From Halomonas borealis (GTDB taxonomy: Bacteria > Pseudomonadota > Gammaproteobacteria > Pseudomonadales > Halomonadaceae), in NCBI RefSeq assembly GCF_004798905.1, contig NZ_SDMO01000001.1:434001-498000 (forward strand): DNA of 64,000 nucleotides. Reading direction: 5' to 3'. The stretch's first letter is position 1; every line of letters starts with the position of its first letter. The notes below the pieces were generated by a model, which saw only the letters and a list, made by a program, of their open reading frames with translations, was not told the origin of the DNA and searched no databases. Position numbers and translations under genes: made by a program. Shown here in pieces: positions 56,805 to 64,000 of this stretch.

Positions 56805-57758
56805 ATGAGACTCCAGCCCCCCGTGCCCGCCCCGGAGCGGATCGGCTTCCTGCTGCTGCCGCGCTTCGCCATGGTGGCCTTCTTCTCCGCCGTCGAACCG
56901 CTGCGCATCGCCAACCGCATCAGCGGCGAAGCGCTGTTCGCGTGGCACCTGGTCAGCCGCGACGGCGAGCCGGTGATCGCCTCCAACGGCATGACGCTGG
57001 CCGTCGATCATGCCCTGGCCGACGCACCCGCCTCGCCCAGCCTTGCGGTCTGCGCGAGCTTCGAGCCCGAAATCGCCATCGATGCCACGCTGATCGACTG
57101 GCTGCGCTCGCGGGCCGCGGCAGGCTGCCTGCTCGGCGGCATGGACACCGGCTGTTTCGCGCTGGCCGCGGCCGGCCTGCTCGATGACCAGACGGTGACC
57201 CTGCACTGGGAGTCGCTGCCGGAATTCCGTACTCGCTTCCCCAGGGTCGACGCGGTGGAGTCGCTCTACGAGGTCACCCCCGACGGCTTCTCCTGCGCCG
57301 GCGGCAGCTCGGCCATCGACATGAGCCTCGACCTGATTCGCCGCCGTCACGGCGACGACCTGGCCGGCCGCGTGCGCGCGCAGCTGGTTCACGATCAGGG
57401 CCGCCGACCGGCCAGCCGCCAGCGCGACCCCGCCGCTCCCGACGATCCGACCCTGAGCCGCGCCATCGCCTTGATGGAGGCCAACCTGGACACGCCGCTG
57501 GGTATCCGCGAGCTGGCCGGCGAGCTTGGCCTTTCCTGGCGTCGCCTCGACCGACTCTTCGCCCGTCACCTGGGCACCTCGCCGCAACGCGCCTACCTGG
57601 CCAGGCGCCTCGACCACGCCGACCGCCTGCTGCATGAGACGCGCCACAGCATCATGGACATCGCCCTGGCCTGTGGCTTCGCCTCGGCTTCGAGCTTCAC
57701 CCGCGCCTTCCGGCGACGCCATGGGGTGACGCCGAGCGAGCTGCGACAGCGGCAGTGA
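56805..57758 (+). CDS. GlxA/CdhR-type AraC regulator 2
   Basis: A 317-residue DJ-1/PfpI-AraC regulator. Its first 60 residues are nearly the same as those of regulator 1 (ERIGFLLLPRFAMVAFFSAV, EPLRIANRISGE), followed by GCLLGGMDTGCFALAAAGLL, FSCAGGSSAIDMSLDLI and the HTH LAGELGLSWRRLDRLFARHL and IALACGFASASSFTRAFRRRHG. It is divergent from the TRAP operon and 71 bp upstream of the Rieske and butyrobetaine-hydroxylase-like genes, so it probably controls one or both. The start is ATG 56805, matching regulator 1. Confidence 0.9.
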   Translation: MRLQPPVPAPERIGFLLLPRFAMVAFFSAVEPLRIANRISGEALFAWHLVSRDGEPVIASNGMTLAVDHALADAPASPSLAVCASFEPEIAIDATLIDWLRSRAAAGCLLGGMDTGCFALAAAGLLDDQTVTLHWESLPEFRTRFPRVDAVESLYEVTPDGFSCAGGSSAIDMSLDLIRRRHGDDLAGRVRAQLVHDQGRRPASRQRDPAAPDDPTLSRAIALMEANLDTPLGIRELAGELGLSWRRLDRLFARHLGTSPQRAYLARRLDHADRLLHETRHSIMDIALACGFASASSFTRAFRRRHGVTPSELRQRQ

Positions 57759-57829
57759 CCCAGACCGCGTTGACAGGCCCGCGGGGGGCGGGTCTCATGG
57801 CACGGCAATCCCCCTTCACAGGAGCGACC

Positions 57830-58204
57830 ATGACCGCGGCCTGGCAGCAATACCGCAGCGCCCCCGCCCTCGGCACCCGCGTGGTAGAGGCCGACGCCCT
57901 GCCCGATCACGGCCACCTGAGCCTGAGCGTGGACAGCGAACGCGGGCGCTTCCCCTTGCTGGTCGTACGCCTCACCGGCGCCGCGCCGCTTGGCTACGTC
58001 AACGCCTGCCCTCACCAGTTCCTGCCCCTCGATCAGCGCGGCGATCGCCTGCTCAGCGAGGACGGCGAGCAACTGCGCTGCAGCAACCATGACGCCACCT
58101 TCGCGACCCGCAGCGGCGAAGGCATCGGCGGCCTGGGCGTCGGCTGCTCCCTGGAGCCGGTGCCCGTGTCCCTGCGGAGCGGCTGGCTGGTGATCGGTGA
58201 CTGA
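57830..58204 (+). CDS. Small Rieske [2Fe-2S] protein
   Basis: A 124-residue soluble protein with a complete Rieske site: C60-P-H62 and C84-S-N-H87 (ACPHQFLPLD and LRCSNHDATF). No signal peptide, no catalytic domain. Rieske ferredoxins hand electrons to oxygenases. It sits 71 bp after regulator 2 and 114 bp before a butyrobetaine-hydroxylase-like gene. Iron/2-oxoglutarate dioxygenases do not need a ferredoxin, so its partner may be an oxygenase encoded elsewhere, or it supports reactivation of the non-haem iron. CAGGAG precedes ATG 57830. Function is inferred only to this level. Confidence 0.85.
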   Translation: MTAAWQQYRSAPALGTRVVEADALPDHGHLSLSVDSERGRFPLLVVRLTGAAPLGYVNACPHQFLPLDQRGDRLLSEDGEQLRCSNHDATFATRSGEGIGGLGVGCSLEPVPVSLRSGWLVIGD

Positions 58205-58318
58205 GACGCCCCAACTGTCGAATCGTGCATAGTCGGCGTCGAATCCTGCCGCGAGTCGAGTGCCTCACACTGGCATCCTGAGCCGCATCATCACGATGCT
58301 CATTTCAGGAGATGCCCC

Positions 58319-59545
58319 ATGACCGACACCGAACTGCCGCGCACCCCGGATTATGACGCCTGGCCGATCGACGCCGATCTCGACAGCGTCTCCTTCACCC
58401 CGCGCCTGATCACCGTGCGCTGGAGCGACGGTCGCGTCAGCCGTTATCACAGCATCTGGCTGCGCGAGAATGCCGCCGACGACACCACCATCAACCCGGC
58501 GACTCGCGAACGCATCCTGGACCTGTCCAGCCTGCCCGCCTGGCCGGAAATCAAAGGCGCCGAGATCGACGCCGCCGGCGCCCTGTGCGTGGACTTCGCC
58601 CCCGAGGATCGTCACCTGCGCTTCCACCCCGGCTGGCTGCGTGCCCACGACTACGACAACGCCGACGATGCCGAGGCGGCGCTGGTGCCGGTCACGACCT
58701 GGCAGGGCGGCCCGGAGGCCGGCCCCGACACGCTCGACGCCGCGGGGCTGCTCGACACGGCACCAGACAGCGAGGCCGAGGAGGCGATTCTTGCCCCGGC
58801 ACTGGAAAGCGTGCTCGGCAAGGGATTGGTGCGCCTGCGAGGCCTGCCCACCGAACCGGGCTCGCTGCAGGCCGTCGCCCACCGGATCGGCCCGGTGCGC
58901 TCCACCAACTTCGGCGAACTGTTCAACGTCCGCGCCAAGCCGGACCCGGACTCCAACGCCTATACCTCCATCGCCCTGCCGCCCCACGTCGACCTGCCGA
59001 CCCGTGAGTATCATCCCGGTCTCCAGTGCCTGTACTGCCTCGAGAACAGCGTGGCCGGCGGCCAGGCCGTCATGCTCGATGGTTTCGCCGTGGCCGAGGC
59101 GCTGCGTGAGCATCACCCCGAGGCCTGGCAGACTCTGACCCGGGTGCGCTGGTGCTACGCCAACACCGCCAAGACCAGCGACTACGTATGGTTCGAGCCG
59201 ATGATCCGCCTGGATGCTCGCGGCGAGCTGCTCGAGGTGCGCATCGCCGACTTCCTGCGTGGCCCGCTGCAGACCGCCTTCGAAGATGTCGAGCCGGCCT
59301 ATGACGCGCTGATGACGCTACAACGACTGCTACGCGACCCGGCCTTCGCCATCCGTTTCACCTACACCCCCGGCGACCTGGTGATCTTCGACAACCGCCG
59401 GCTGCTGCACGCCCGCGACGCCTTCGAGGGCGCCAACGGACACCGTTGGCTACAGGGCTGCTACATGGAACGCGACGAGATCCGTTCGCGCTACCGCATG
59501 GTCCAGCGCGCCCAGCGTCACCGGAGGACCACCGCCGAGGCTTGA
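58319..59545 (+). CDS. Gamma-butyrobetaine hydroxylase-like Fe(II)/2-oxoglutarate dioxygenase
   Basis: A 408-residue protein with the GBBH-like N-terminal domain (ITVRWSDGRVSRYHSIWLRE, about 30-115) and a TauD/TfdA catalytic domain. The iron triad is in PPHVDLPTREY (H223, D225) and RLLHARDAF (H364); R376 may bind 2-oxoglutarate. The N-terminal zinc cysteines of the animal enzyme are absent. Bacterial relatives convert gamma-butyrobetaine to L-carnitine, which the upstream operon could use. The assignment is likely but not certain: the regulated partner genes here are a Rieske protein and an MFS transporter. AGGAG precedes ATG 58319. Confidence 0.85.
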   Translation: MTDTELPRTPDYDAWPIDADLDSVSFTPRLITVRWSDGRVSRYHSIWLRENAADDTTINPATRERILDLSSLPAWPEIKGAEIDAAGALCVDFAPEDRHLRFHPGWLRAHDYDNADDAEAALVPVTTWQGGPEAGPDTLDAAGLLDTAPDSEAEEAILAPALESVLGKGLVRLRGLPTEPGSLQAVAHRIGPVRSTNFGELFNVRAKPDPDSNAYTSIALPPHVDLPTREYHPGLQCLYCLENSVAGGQAVMLDGFAVAEALREHHPEAWQTLTRVRWCYANTAKTSDYVWFEPMIRLDARGELLEVRIADFLRGPLQTAFEDVEPAYDALMTLQRLLRDPAFAIRFTYTPGDLVIFDNRRLLHARDAFEGANGHRWLQGCYMERDEIRSRYRMVQRAQRHRRTTAEA

Positions 59546-59585
59546 TCCCATGCTGCCCTGAGCGCCATCTACCCAGGAGACCGTC

Positions 59586-60914
59586 ATGAGCGCCCACCCA
59601 CAGACGCCTACCACCACCATCTCGGCGGCCTGGAGCCTCTGGGCGCTGCTGCTCGGGGTCGGCCTCTTGATGCTCGGCAATGGACTGCAGGGCAGCCTGC
59701 TCGGCGTGCGCGCCGCCGAAGAATCCTTCGGCAACACCGTGACCGGCCTGGTGATGTCGGCCTACTTCGTCGGCTTCCTGGCCGGCTCGACCCTGACGCC
59801 GCGCAAGCTGCGCCAGGTCGGCCACATCCGCGTGTTCGCGGCGCTGGCCTCGCTCACCTCGGTGGCCATCCTGGTCCATGTGCTGTTCATCGACCCCTGG
59901 GTCTGGGCCGTCATGCGCCTGGTCACCGGCTTCGCCTATGCCGGGCTCTACGTGGTCACCGAAAGCTGGCTCAACGGCCACGCCGGCAACCACCTGCGTG
60001 GCCGGCTACTCGCTTTCTATATGGTGATCAGCTACTTGGGCATGGGCGGCGGCCAGCTATTGCTCAATGCCGCCGATCCCGGCGGCATCGTGTTGTTCCT
60101 GATCGTCTCGATCGTGATGTCGCTGGCCCTGGTGCCGATCCTGCTCAGCTACACGCCGCAGCCGGACACAGGAACGACGGAGACCATGAGCCTGCGTCGC
60201 CTCTATCGGCTGGCGCCGATGGGCACCCTGGGCTGCCTGCTGACCGGCATCACCAATGGCAGCGTGTTCGGCATGGGGGCGGTCTTCGCCACCGGTAGCG
60301 GCCTGGCCGTGGATCAGGTCGCCGCCTTCATGGGCGCCTTCGTCTTCGGCGGGGCCCTGTTGCAGTGGCCGCTGGGCAAGCTGTCGGACAAGGCCGATCG
60401 CCGCATGGTCATCGTGGTGGTGGCCGCACTGGCCACGGCCCTGTCGCTGGCCGGCCTGCTGCTGGAATCGGGCGACGCCCTGGCGCTGACGCTGCTCGGC
60501 GTGCTGCTAGGCGGCACCACCCTGACTCTCTACTCGCTGCTGCTGGCCTGCGCCAACGACGGACTCACCTCGTCGCAGACCGTGGCGGCGAGCAGCAGCC
60601 TGGTGCTGGCACTCGGCATCGGCGCCATCCTCGGTCCGCTGACCACCGGGCTGCTGATGGATGCCATCGGGCCCGACGGCTTCCTGTGGGATCTGGCCTT
60701 GATCCATGCCGCCCTGACCCTCTTCGGGGGCTACTGCCTGATCCGCCAACCCATCGCCGACGACGAAGAGCCGGGCCACTACGTGGCGGTACCCGCCGGT
60801 ACCGCGCCGCTGGGCGCCACCTGGGTCGAGGAGGCCGCCAGCGAGCCCACCCAGCTCGAGTTCGAGCTGAGTGACCCGTCCAGCGAGGCCACACCGAGCG
60901 GGGCGAGCGGCTGA
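59586..60914 (+). CDS. MFS transporter (YcaD/TMEM-like branch)
   Basis: A 442-residue, 12-helix major facilitator. It contains SLWALLLGVGLLMLGNGLQG, MRLVTGFAYAGLYVVTESWL, FMGAFVFGGALLQWPLGKL and ADRRMVIVVVAALATALSLA. The C-terminal tail after helix 12 is hydrophilic and acidic. This branch resembles YcaD-type permeases. It is probably co-transcribed with the dioxygenase gene (about 40 bp gap), so it may carry the substrate or product of that enzyme, but direction and substrate are unknown. The gene ends facing a divergent regulator (stops 5 bp apart). Confidence 0.85.
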   Translation: MSAHPQTPTTTISAAWSLWALLLGVGLLMLGNGLQGSLLGVRAAEESFGNTVTGLVMSAYFVGFLAGSTLTPRKLRQVGHIRVFAALASLTSVAILVHVLFIDPWVWAVMRLVTGFAYAGLYVVTESWLNGHAGNHLRGRLLAFYMVISYLGMGGGQLLLNAADPGGIVLFLIVSIVMSLALVPILLSYTPQPDTGTTETMSLRRLYRLAPMGTLGCLLTGITNGSVFGMGAVFATGSGLAVDQVAAFMGAFVFGGALLQWPLGKLSDKADRRMVIVVVAALATALSLAGLLLESGDALALTLLGVLLGGTTLTLYSLLLACANDGLTSSQTVAASSSLVLALGIGAILGPLTTGLLMDAIGPDGFLWDLALIHAALTLFGGYCLIRQPIADDEEPGHYVAVPAGTAPLGATWVEEAASEPTQLEFELSDPSSEATPSGASG

Positions 60915-60918
60915 ACGT

Positions 60919-61920
60919 TCAGCCCGGCCCTCGGGCCGCCGTCTCCCGCGGCGACTCCGTGAAGCGCGCCCGATAGGCCCGGGAGAAATGCGCCAGGTGC
61001 GCGAAGCCGGTGGCCAATGCCGCCTCGGTGACCCGGCAATGGCTGCCGGCAAGCAGCCGCTGGGCGCGATCCAGGCGCATGCCCAGGTAGCACTGCTTGG
61101 GCGTCTCGCCGAAGTGCGTCAGGAACAGCCGCGTGAGCTGGCGCTGGGACTGGCCCGCCATGCGGCAGATCTCGGGTATCGGCAACGCCTGAGCCAGGTT
61201 GGCCTCCATCATCGCCAGGCTGCGCAGTACGCTGCGCGGCAACCCCTCGTAGCGCGCCTGTCGCCCGCCCGCCCCATAGTAACGGTCATGCACCAGCTGG
61301 CGACCCACGGCGTCGGACAACGCCGGGCCATAGTCACGCTCGATACGGTCCAGCATCATGTCGATGCCGGTGGTCCCCCCGGCCCCGGTCTGACGAGCGA
61401 TGTCGGACTCGAAGCGTTCACCGCTGATCCGCAGCCCGGGGAATTCGCGACGAAAGGCCGGCACGCTCTCCCAGTGCAGGGCCACTCGATGGCCCTCCAG
61501 CACGCCTGCCCGCGCCAGGATGAAGGGCGCGGTGTCCAACCCGCCTAGCCAGCCACCATGGGCCGCTACCCGCCGCAATACCGCCCGCTCCCGGGCCGTG
61601 ATCCCGGCCTCGGCCTCGTAGGACGACACCACCATCAGGCTGGCATCGTCGGGCACCGAGCCGAGCTGGCCATCCACCTCGATGCGCACCCCGTTGCTGG
61701 CCACCACTCCATCGCCATCCGCCGAGCGCAGCCGCCAGGCGAACAGGTCGCGCCCGAAGCGATTGGCTACCCGCAGCGGCTCGAGCATGCAGAACAGGGT
61801 CAGCATCGAGAACTTGGGTACCAGCCAGACGTCCAGGGTGTGCTCGGCCTGATCCGGGGAAAGTAACGGGGGAGAATCCGGGCGCGGATAAGGCCAGGCG
61901 GTGGAAGGGCTCTCGCTCAT
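60919..61920 (-). CDS. GlxA/CdhR-type AraC regulator 3
   Basis: A 333-residue DJ-1/PfpI-AraC regulator, more distant from the other two: LDVWLVPKFSMLTLFCMLEP, GGWLGGLDTAPFILARAGVL, GAGGTTGIDMMLDRIER, then HTH ICRMAGQSQRQLTRLFLTHF and ALATGFAHLAHFSRAYRARF. It is divergent from the TmpA-like gene, and a perfect inverted repeat (61920-61955) overlaps its start. This makes it the obvious regulator of the TmpA/TmpB/TPP operon. ATG 61920 is chosen; an in-frame ATG at 61932 lies within the repeat. Confidence 0.9.
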   Translation of the reverse strand: MSESPSTAWPYPRPDSPPLLSPDQAEHTLDVWLVPKFSMLTLFCMLEPLRVANRFGRDLFAWRLRSADGDGVVASNGVRIEVDGQLGSVPDDASLMVVSSYEAEAGITARERAVLRRVAAHGGWLGGLDTAPFILARAGVLEGHRVALHWESVPAFRREFPGLRISGERFESDIARQTGAGGTTGIDMMLDRIERDYGPALSDAVGRQLVHDRYYGAGGRQARYEGLPRSVLRSLAMMEANLAQALPIPEICRMAGQSQRQLTRLFLTHFGETPKQCYLGMRLDRAQRLLAGSHCRVTEAALATGFAHLAHFSRAYRARFTESPRETAARGPG

Positions 61921-61955
61921 GACTAAATTCATCAACTCTATGGCGAATTTAGTCA
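61920..61955. promoter_or_regulatory. Candidate operator: perfect inverted repeat between regulator 3 and the TmpA-like gene
   Basis: TGACTAAATTC at 61920-61930 and its exact complement GAATTTAGTCA at 61945-61955, separated by 14 bp. Two 11-bp half-sites with centres 25 bp apart suit two AraC-type binding domains. The AT-rich arms stand out in GC-rich DNA. It overlaps the start of the minus-strand regulator and lies about 100 bp upstream of the TmpA-like gene. Confidence 0.7.
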
Positions 61956-62056
61956 AATGGTACCGCCGGAGTAGCGTTAGGGTAAAGCCGGTCCCGTCAT
62001 CGGCGTCACCGACCACGACCGCATCAAGCCCCTGCTTTACCCGGAGAACCCTCGTC

Positions 62057-63205
62057 ATGACCGCAAGTGCCAAGGTAAGCCTGTCCGCCGACGGACAGCG
62101 ACTGACCCTCGACCTCGATGCCCAGCCCCGCGAGTTCGCCGCCCTGTGGCTGCGCGAACGCACGCCCGATGCCGAGACCCTCGACCCGGGCACCGGACAG
62201 CGCCTGATCGAGGCCGCCGAGCTGCCTCTCGACCTGGCACTGGAAGAGGCCGAGATCGATGGCACTGCCCTGGCACTGCGCTTCAACGACGGTCATGCCG
62301 CACACTTCCCGTTGGCCGAGCTACGTGATGCCCAGCCCGCCGAAAACGCTCCCCGTGCGTCGGTCGCCGCGGGCCGCACCCTGTGGGACGCCGGCCTCGC
62401 CGAGCCGCCCCGCGCCGACTTCGCCGCCGCCCTGGACGACGACGCCACCCTGCTGGCGATGCTCGACGACCTGCATCGCGTCGGCTTCGTGCTGGTCTCC
62501 GGCGTGCCCACCGACGAGGACGGCATGCAGACGCTGATCGAGCACGTCGGACCATTGCGGCGCACCAACTGGGGCGGCATCGCCGACGTCAAGTCGGTGG
62601 CCAACGCCTATGATCTGACCATGACCCAACGCGGCCTGGAGCCGCATACCGACAACCCCTATCGCGACCCGATCCCCGGCTACATCTGGCTGCATTGCCT
62701 GACCAACGCCGCCGACGGTGGCGCCAACACCCTGGTCGACGGCTATCGCGCCGCCCAGTTGCTTCGCGAGCGCGATCCGGCGGCCTTCGAGTGCCTGACA
62801 CGGGTGACCCCCGGCTTCCGCTATCAGGACGAGACCACCTGGCTAGAGAGCGAGGGGCCGCTGATCGAGCTGGACAGCCAGGGCCGGGTGAGCCGGGTGC
62901 GCTACAACAACCGCACCGAGCGGGTCGCCGCCCTGCCCGCCGAGGAGCTGGCACGCTACTACGCCGCGCGTCGCGCCTTCTATGAGCTGCTCACCTCCGA
63001 CGAGCTCACCGTGCACCTCAAGCTCGACCCGGGCCAGATGCTGATCATGGACAACTACCGCCTGCTGCACGGCCGCGGCGCCTTCGAGCTGGCCGGCGGC
63101 GTGCGCCACTTGCGCCAAGGCTACGTCGACCGCGACAGCACCGCCAGCCGCCGCCTGGTACTGCGCCGTCGGCTGGCCGAGAACCGCATGGAGGAGACCG
63201 CATGA
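62057..63205 (+). CDS. tmpA: TmpA-like Fe(II)/2-oxoglutarate dioxygenase (2-trimethylaminoethylphosphonate hydroxylase candidate)
   Basis: A 382-residue TauD/TfdA dioxygenase with a GBBH-like N-terminal domain (REFAALWLRERTPDAETLDP). Iron ligands are H197 and D199 in EPHTDNPYRDP and H338 in NYRLLHGRGAF; R350 or R353 in RHLRQGYVDRD is the likely 2-oxoglutarate contact. It would be annotated as gamma-butyrobetaine hydroxylase by default. However it overlaps by 4 bp a gene for an HD-domain oxygenase, the arrangement of TmpA-TmpB, where TmpA hydroxylates 2-trimethylaminoethylphosphonate at C1. A separate butyrobetaine-hydroxylase candidate exists at 58319, so this copy is free to have the phosphonate role. 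Start ATG 62057; GGAG lies about 12 bp upstream. Confidence 0.75.
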   Translation: MTASAKVSLSADGQRLTLDLDAQPREFAALWLRERTPDAETLDPGTGQRLIEAAELPLDLALEEAEIDGTALALRFNDGHAAHFPLAELRDAQPAENAPRASVAAGRTLWDAGLAEPPRADFAAALDDDATLLAMLDDLHRVGFVLVSGVPTDEDGMQTLIEHVGPLRRTNWGGIADVKSVANAYDLTMTQRGLEPHTDNPYRDPIPGYIWLHCLTNAADGGANTLVDGYRAAQLLRERDPAAFECLTRVTPGFRYQDETTWLESEGPLIELDSQGRVSRVRYNNRTERVAALPAEELARYYAARRAFYELLTSDELTVHLKLDPGQMLIMDNYRLLHGRGAFELAGGVRHLRQGYVDRDSTASRRLVLRRRLAENRMEETA

Positions 63206-63789
63206 ACCAGGCTCGCTTCCGCTACTTCGGCGAGGCCCGCCACGACGAGTGGGCACTGATCGATGACCGGTTCCGCGACTACGTCGCCGACGCCCCGCGC
63301 CGGGTCCTCGAACACCTGGATCGACTGTCCGGCGACACCCACGGCTACCCGGTGGACCGCTATGAGCACAGCCTGCAGACCGCGACCCGCGCCCTGCGCG
63401 ACGGTGCCGACGAAGAAATGGTGGTCTGCGCCCTGCTCCACGACATCGGCGACGACCTGTCGCCGGCCAACCATGCCGAGATCGCCGCGGGCATCCTCGA
63501 GCCGTTCATCGATCCGCTCAATGGCTGGATGATCCGTCACCACGAGCTCTTCCAGGGCTATCACTACCGTCACTACTTCGGCCTGGATCCCCATGCCCGG
63601 GAGCAGTTCCGCGATCATCCCGCCTATGAACGCACGGTGCGCTTCTGCGACGACTGGGATCAGGCCAGCTTCGATCCCGACTACGACACCCTGCCGCTCG
63701 AACACTTCGTGCCGATGGTCGAGCGCGTCCTCGGACGCGCCCCCTTCGGCGGCCTGCCGGCGATCCTCGAGGAGACTCAAGTCTCATGA
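63202..63789 (+). CDS. tmpB: TmpB-like HD-domain non-haem diiron oxygenase
   Basis: A 195-residue HD-domain protein. Candidate metal ligands are H56 (RYEHSLQTA), H80-D81 (LLHDIGDDLSP), H91 (ANHAEIAA), H113 or H114 (IRHHELFQGY) and an Asp in FCDDWDQASFDPDYD. The HDIGD, HHxxFQGY and DQxSFDPxY motifs are those of the TmpB/PhnZ-type oxygenases often mis-annotated as phosphohydrolases. TmpB cleaves the C-P bond of the hydroxylated trimethylammonium phosphonate, giving glycine betaine and phosphate. It is coupled to the dioxygenase gene (ATGA overlap) and to the next gene (ATGA overlap). Family assignment is from memory of the motifs. Confidence 0.78.
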   Translation: MNQARFRYFGEARHDEWALIDDRFRDYVADAPRRVLEHLDRLSGDTHGYPVDRYEHSLQTATRALRDGADEEMVVCALLHDIGDDLSPANHAEIAAGILEPFIDPLNGWMIRHHELFQGYHYRHYFGLDPHAREQFRDHPAYERTVRFCDDWDQASFDPDYDTLPLEHFVPMVERVLGRAPFGGLPAILEETQVS

Positions 63790-64000
63790 CCTGCGCCCAA
63801 CGACTGATCGAACTGCTCGAGGCCCACGGCATCGATACCGCCTTCGGCATCCCCGGCGTGCACACCATCGAGCTGTATCGTGCCTTGGGGGCGAGTGGGC
63901 TCGCCCACCTCACGCCCCGCCACGAACAGGGCGCCGGTTTCATGGCCGACGGCTACGCCCGGGCCAGCGGCAAGCCGGCGGCCTGCTTCATCATCTCCGG
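63786..64000 (+). CDS. Thiamine-pyrophosphate-dependent enzyme, N-terminal part (cut by window end)
   Basis: The first 71 codons of a protein starting MTCAQRLIELLEAHGIDTAF, with GIPGVHTIELYRAL, then RHEQGAGFMADGYARASGKPA and CFIISG. This is the pyrimidine-binding domain of the acetolactate synthase/2-oxoacid decarboxylase superfamily, with the catalytic Glu in RHEQGAGFMADGYAR. Its N terminus resembles proteins annotated as 5-guanidino-2-oxopentanoate decarboxylase. Its ATG overlaps the tmpB-like stop, so it is part of that operon. A TPP enzyme is not part of the described TmpA/TmpB route; its reaction cannot be read from the visible part. Confidence 0.85.
   Translation, partial: MTCAQRLIELLEAHGIDTAFGIPGVHTIELYRALGASGLAHLTPRHEQGAGFMADGYARASGKPAACFIIS

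Noticed and set aside
63202..63789. HD-domain protein as an ordinary phosphohydrolase
   Set aside because: The extra His residues and the HHxxFQGY and FDPDYD motifs plus coupling to a GBBH-like dioxygenase fit TmpB/PhnZ-type oxygenases better.

Overview
The window is a GC-rich chromosomal segment of a gammaproteobacterium, most likely a halophile of the Halomonadaceae (Halomonas type). The evidence is the core block gyrA-serC-pheA-tyrA/aroA fusion-cmk-rpsA, an MvaT-type nucleoid protein instead of enterobacterial H-NS, a LapG/LapD pair, the metG-rnfB-like-nth neighbourhood, and heavy investment in glycine-betaine precursors. No rRNA, tRNA, CRISPR array or intact mobile element was recognised.

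Layout. (1) 1-6180: a copper-handling island with a DUF411 tail, a cupredoxin, a CopR/CopS-like two-component pair, CopA, CopB and a small secreted protein. Three exact TTCAGC-N5-TTCAGC direct repeats (11-bp period) precede the three transcription units and look like the binding sites of the island's own response regulator. An AT-richer cytochrome b561 gene follows. (2) 7140-13559: housekeeping and regulatory genes hpt, nagZ, pilD, coaE, yacG, a Tus-family replication-terminus protein, an AraC-type regulator and mvaT. (3) 13877-23768: the minus-strand block rpsA, cmk, tyrA-aroA (with an unusual in-frame decapeptide repeat), pheA, serC and gyrA. (4) 23928-38660: thioesterase, rdgC, acyltransferase, CDF transporter, lapG-lapD, thiI, a PAS-GGDEF-EAL protein, metG, a soluble RnfB-like ferredoxin and nth. 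(5) 38754-46259: a sulfurtransferase/YeeE sulfur module, a glutathione transferase, a HlyU-like protein, argG, rnt, grxD and argF.

(6) 46466-64000: the accessory region of greatest interest, a quaternary-amine scavenging island. A carnitine operon (3-dehydrocarnitine cleavage enzyme, L-carnitine dehydrogenase, thioesterase) is followed by two tandem BCCT transporters that appear to start at a non-AUG codon. Then come a TRAP transporter, three GlxA/CdhR-type AraC regulators, a Rieske protein, a gamma-butyrobetaine-hydroxylase-like dioxygenase and an MFS transporter. The island ends, as far as the window shows, in a translationally coupled TmpA-like dioxygenase, TmpB-like HD-domain oxygenase and TPP-dependent enzyme (cut by the window edge). 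The TmpA/TmpB pair resembles enzymes that oxidise 2-trimethylaminoethylphosphonate to glycine betaine plus phosphate.

Inferred physiology: gamma-butyrobetaine, carnitine and possibly a trimethylammonium phosphonate are imported and funnelled to glycine betaine, which serves as compatible solute, carbon and nitrogen source and, in the phosphonate branch, a by-product of phosphate release. Substrate assignments rest on family resemblance and gene context read by eye; no database search was possible.
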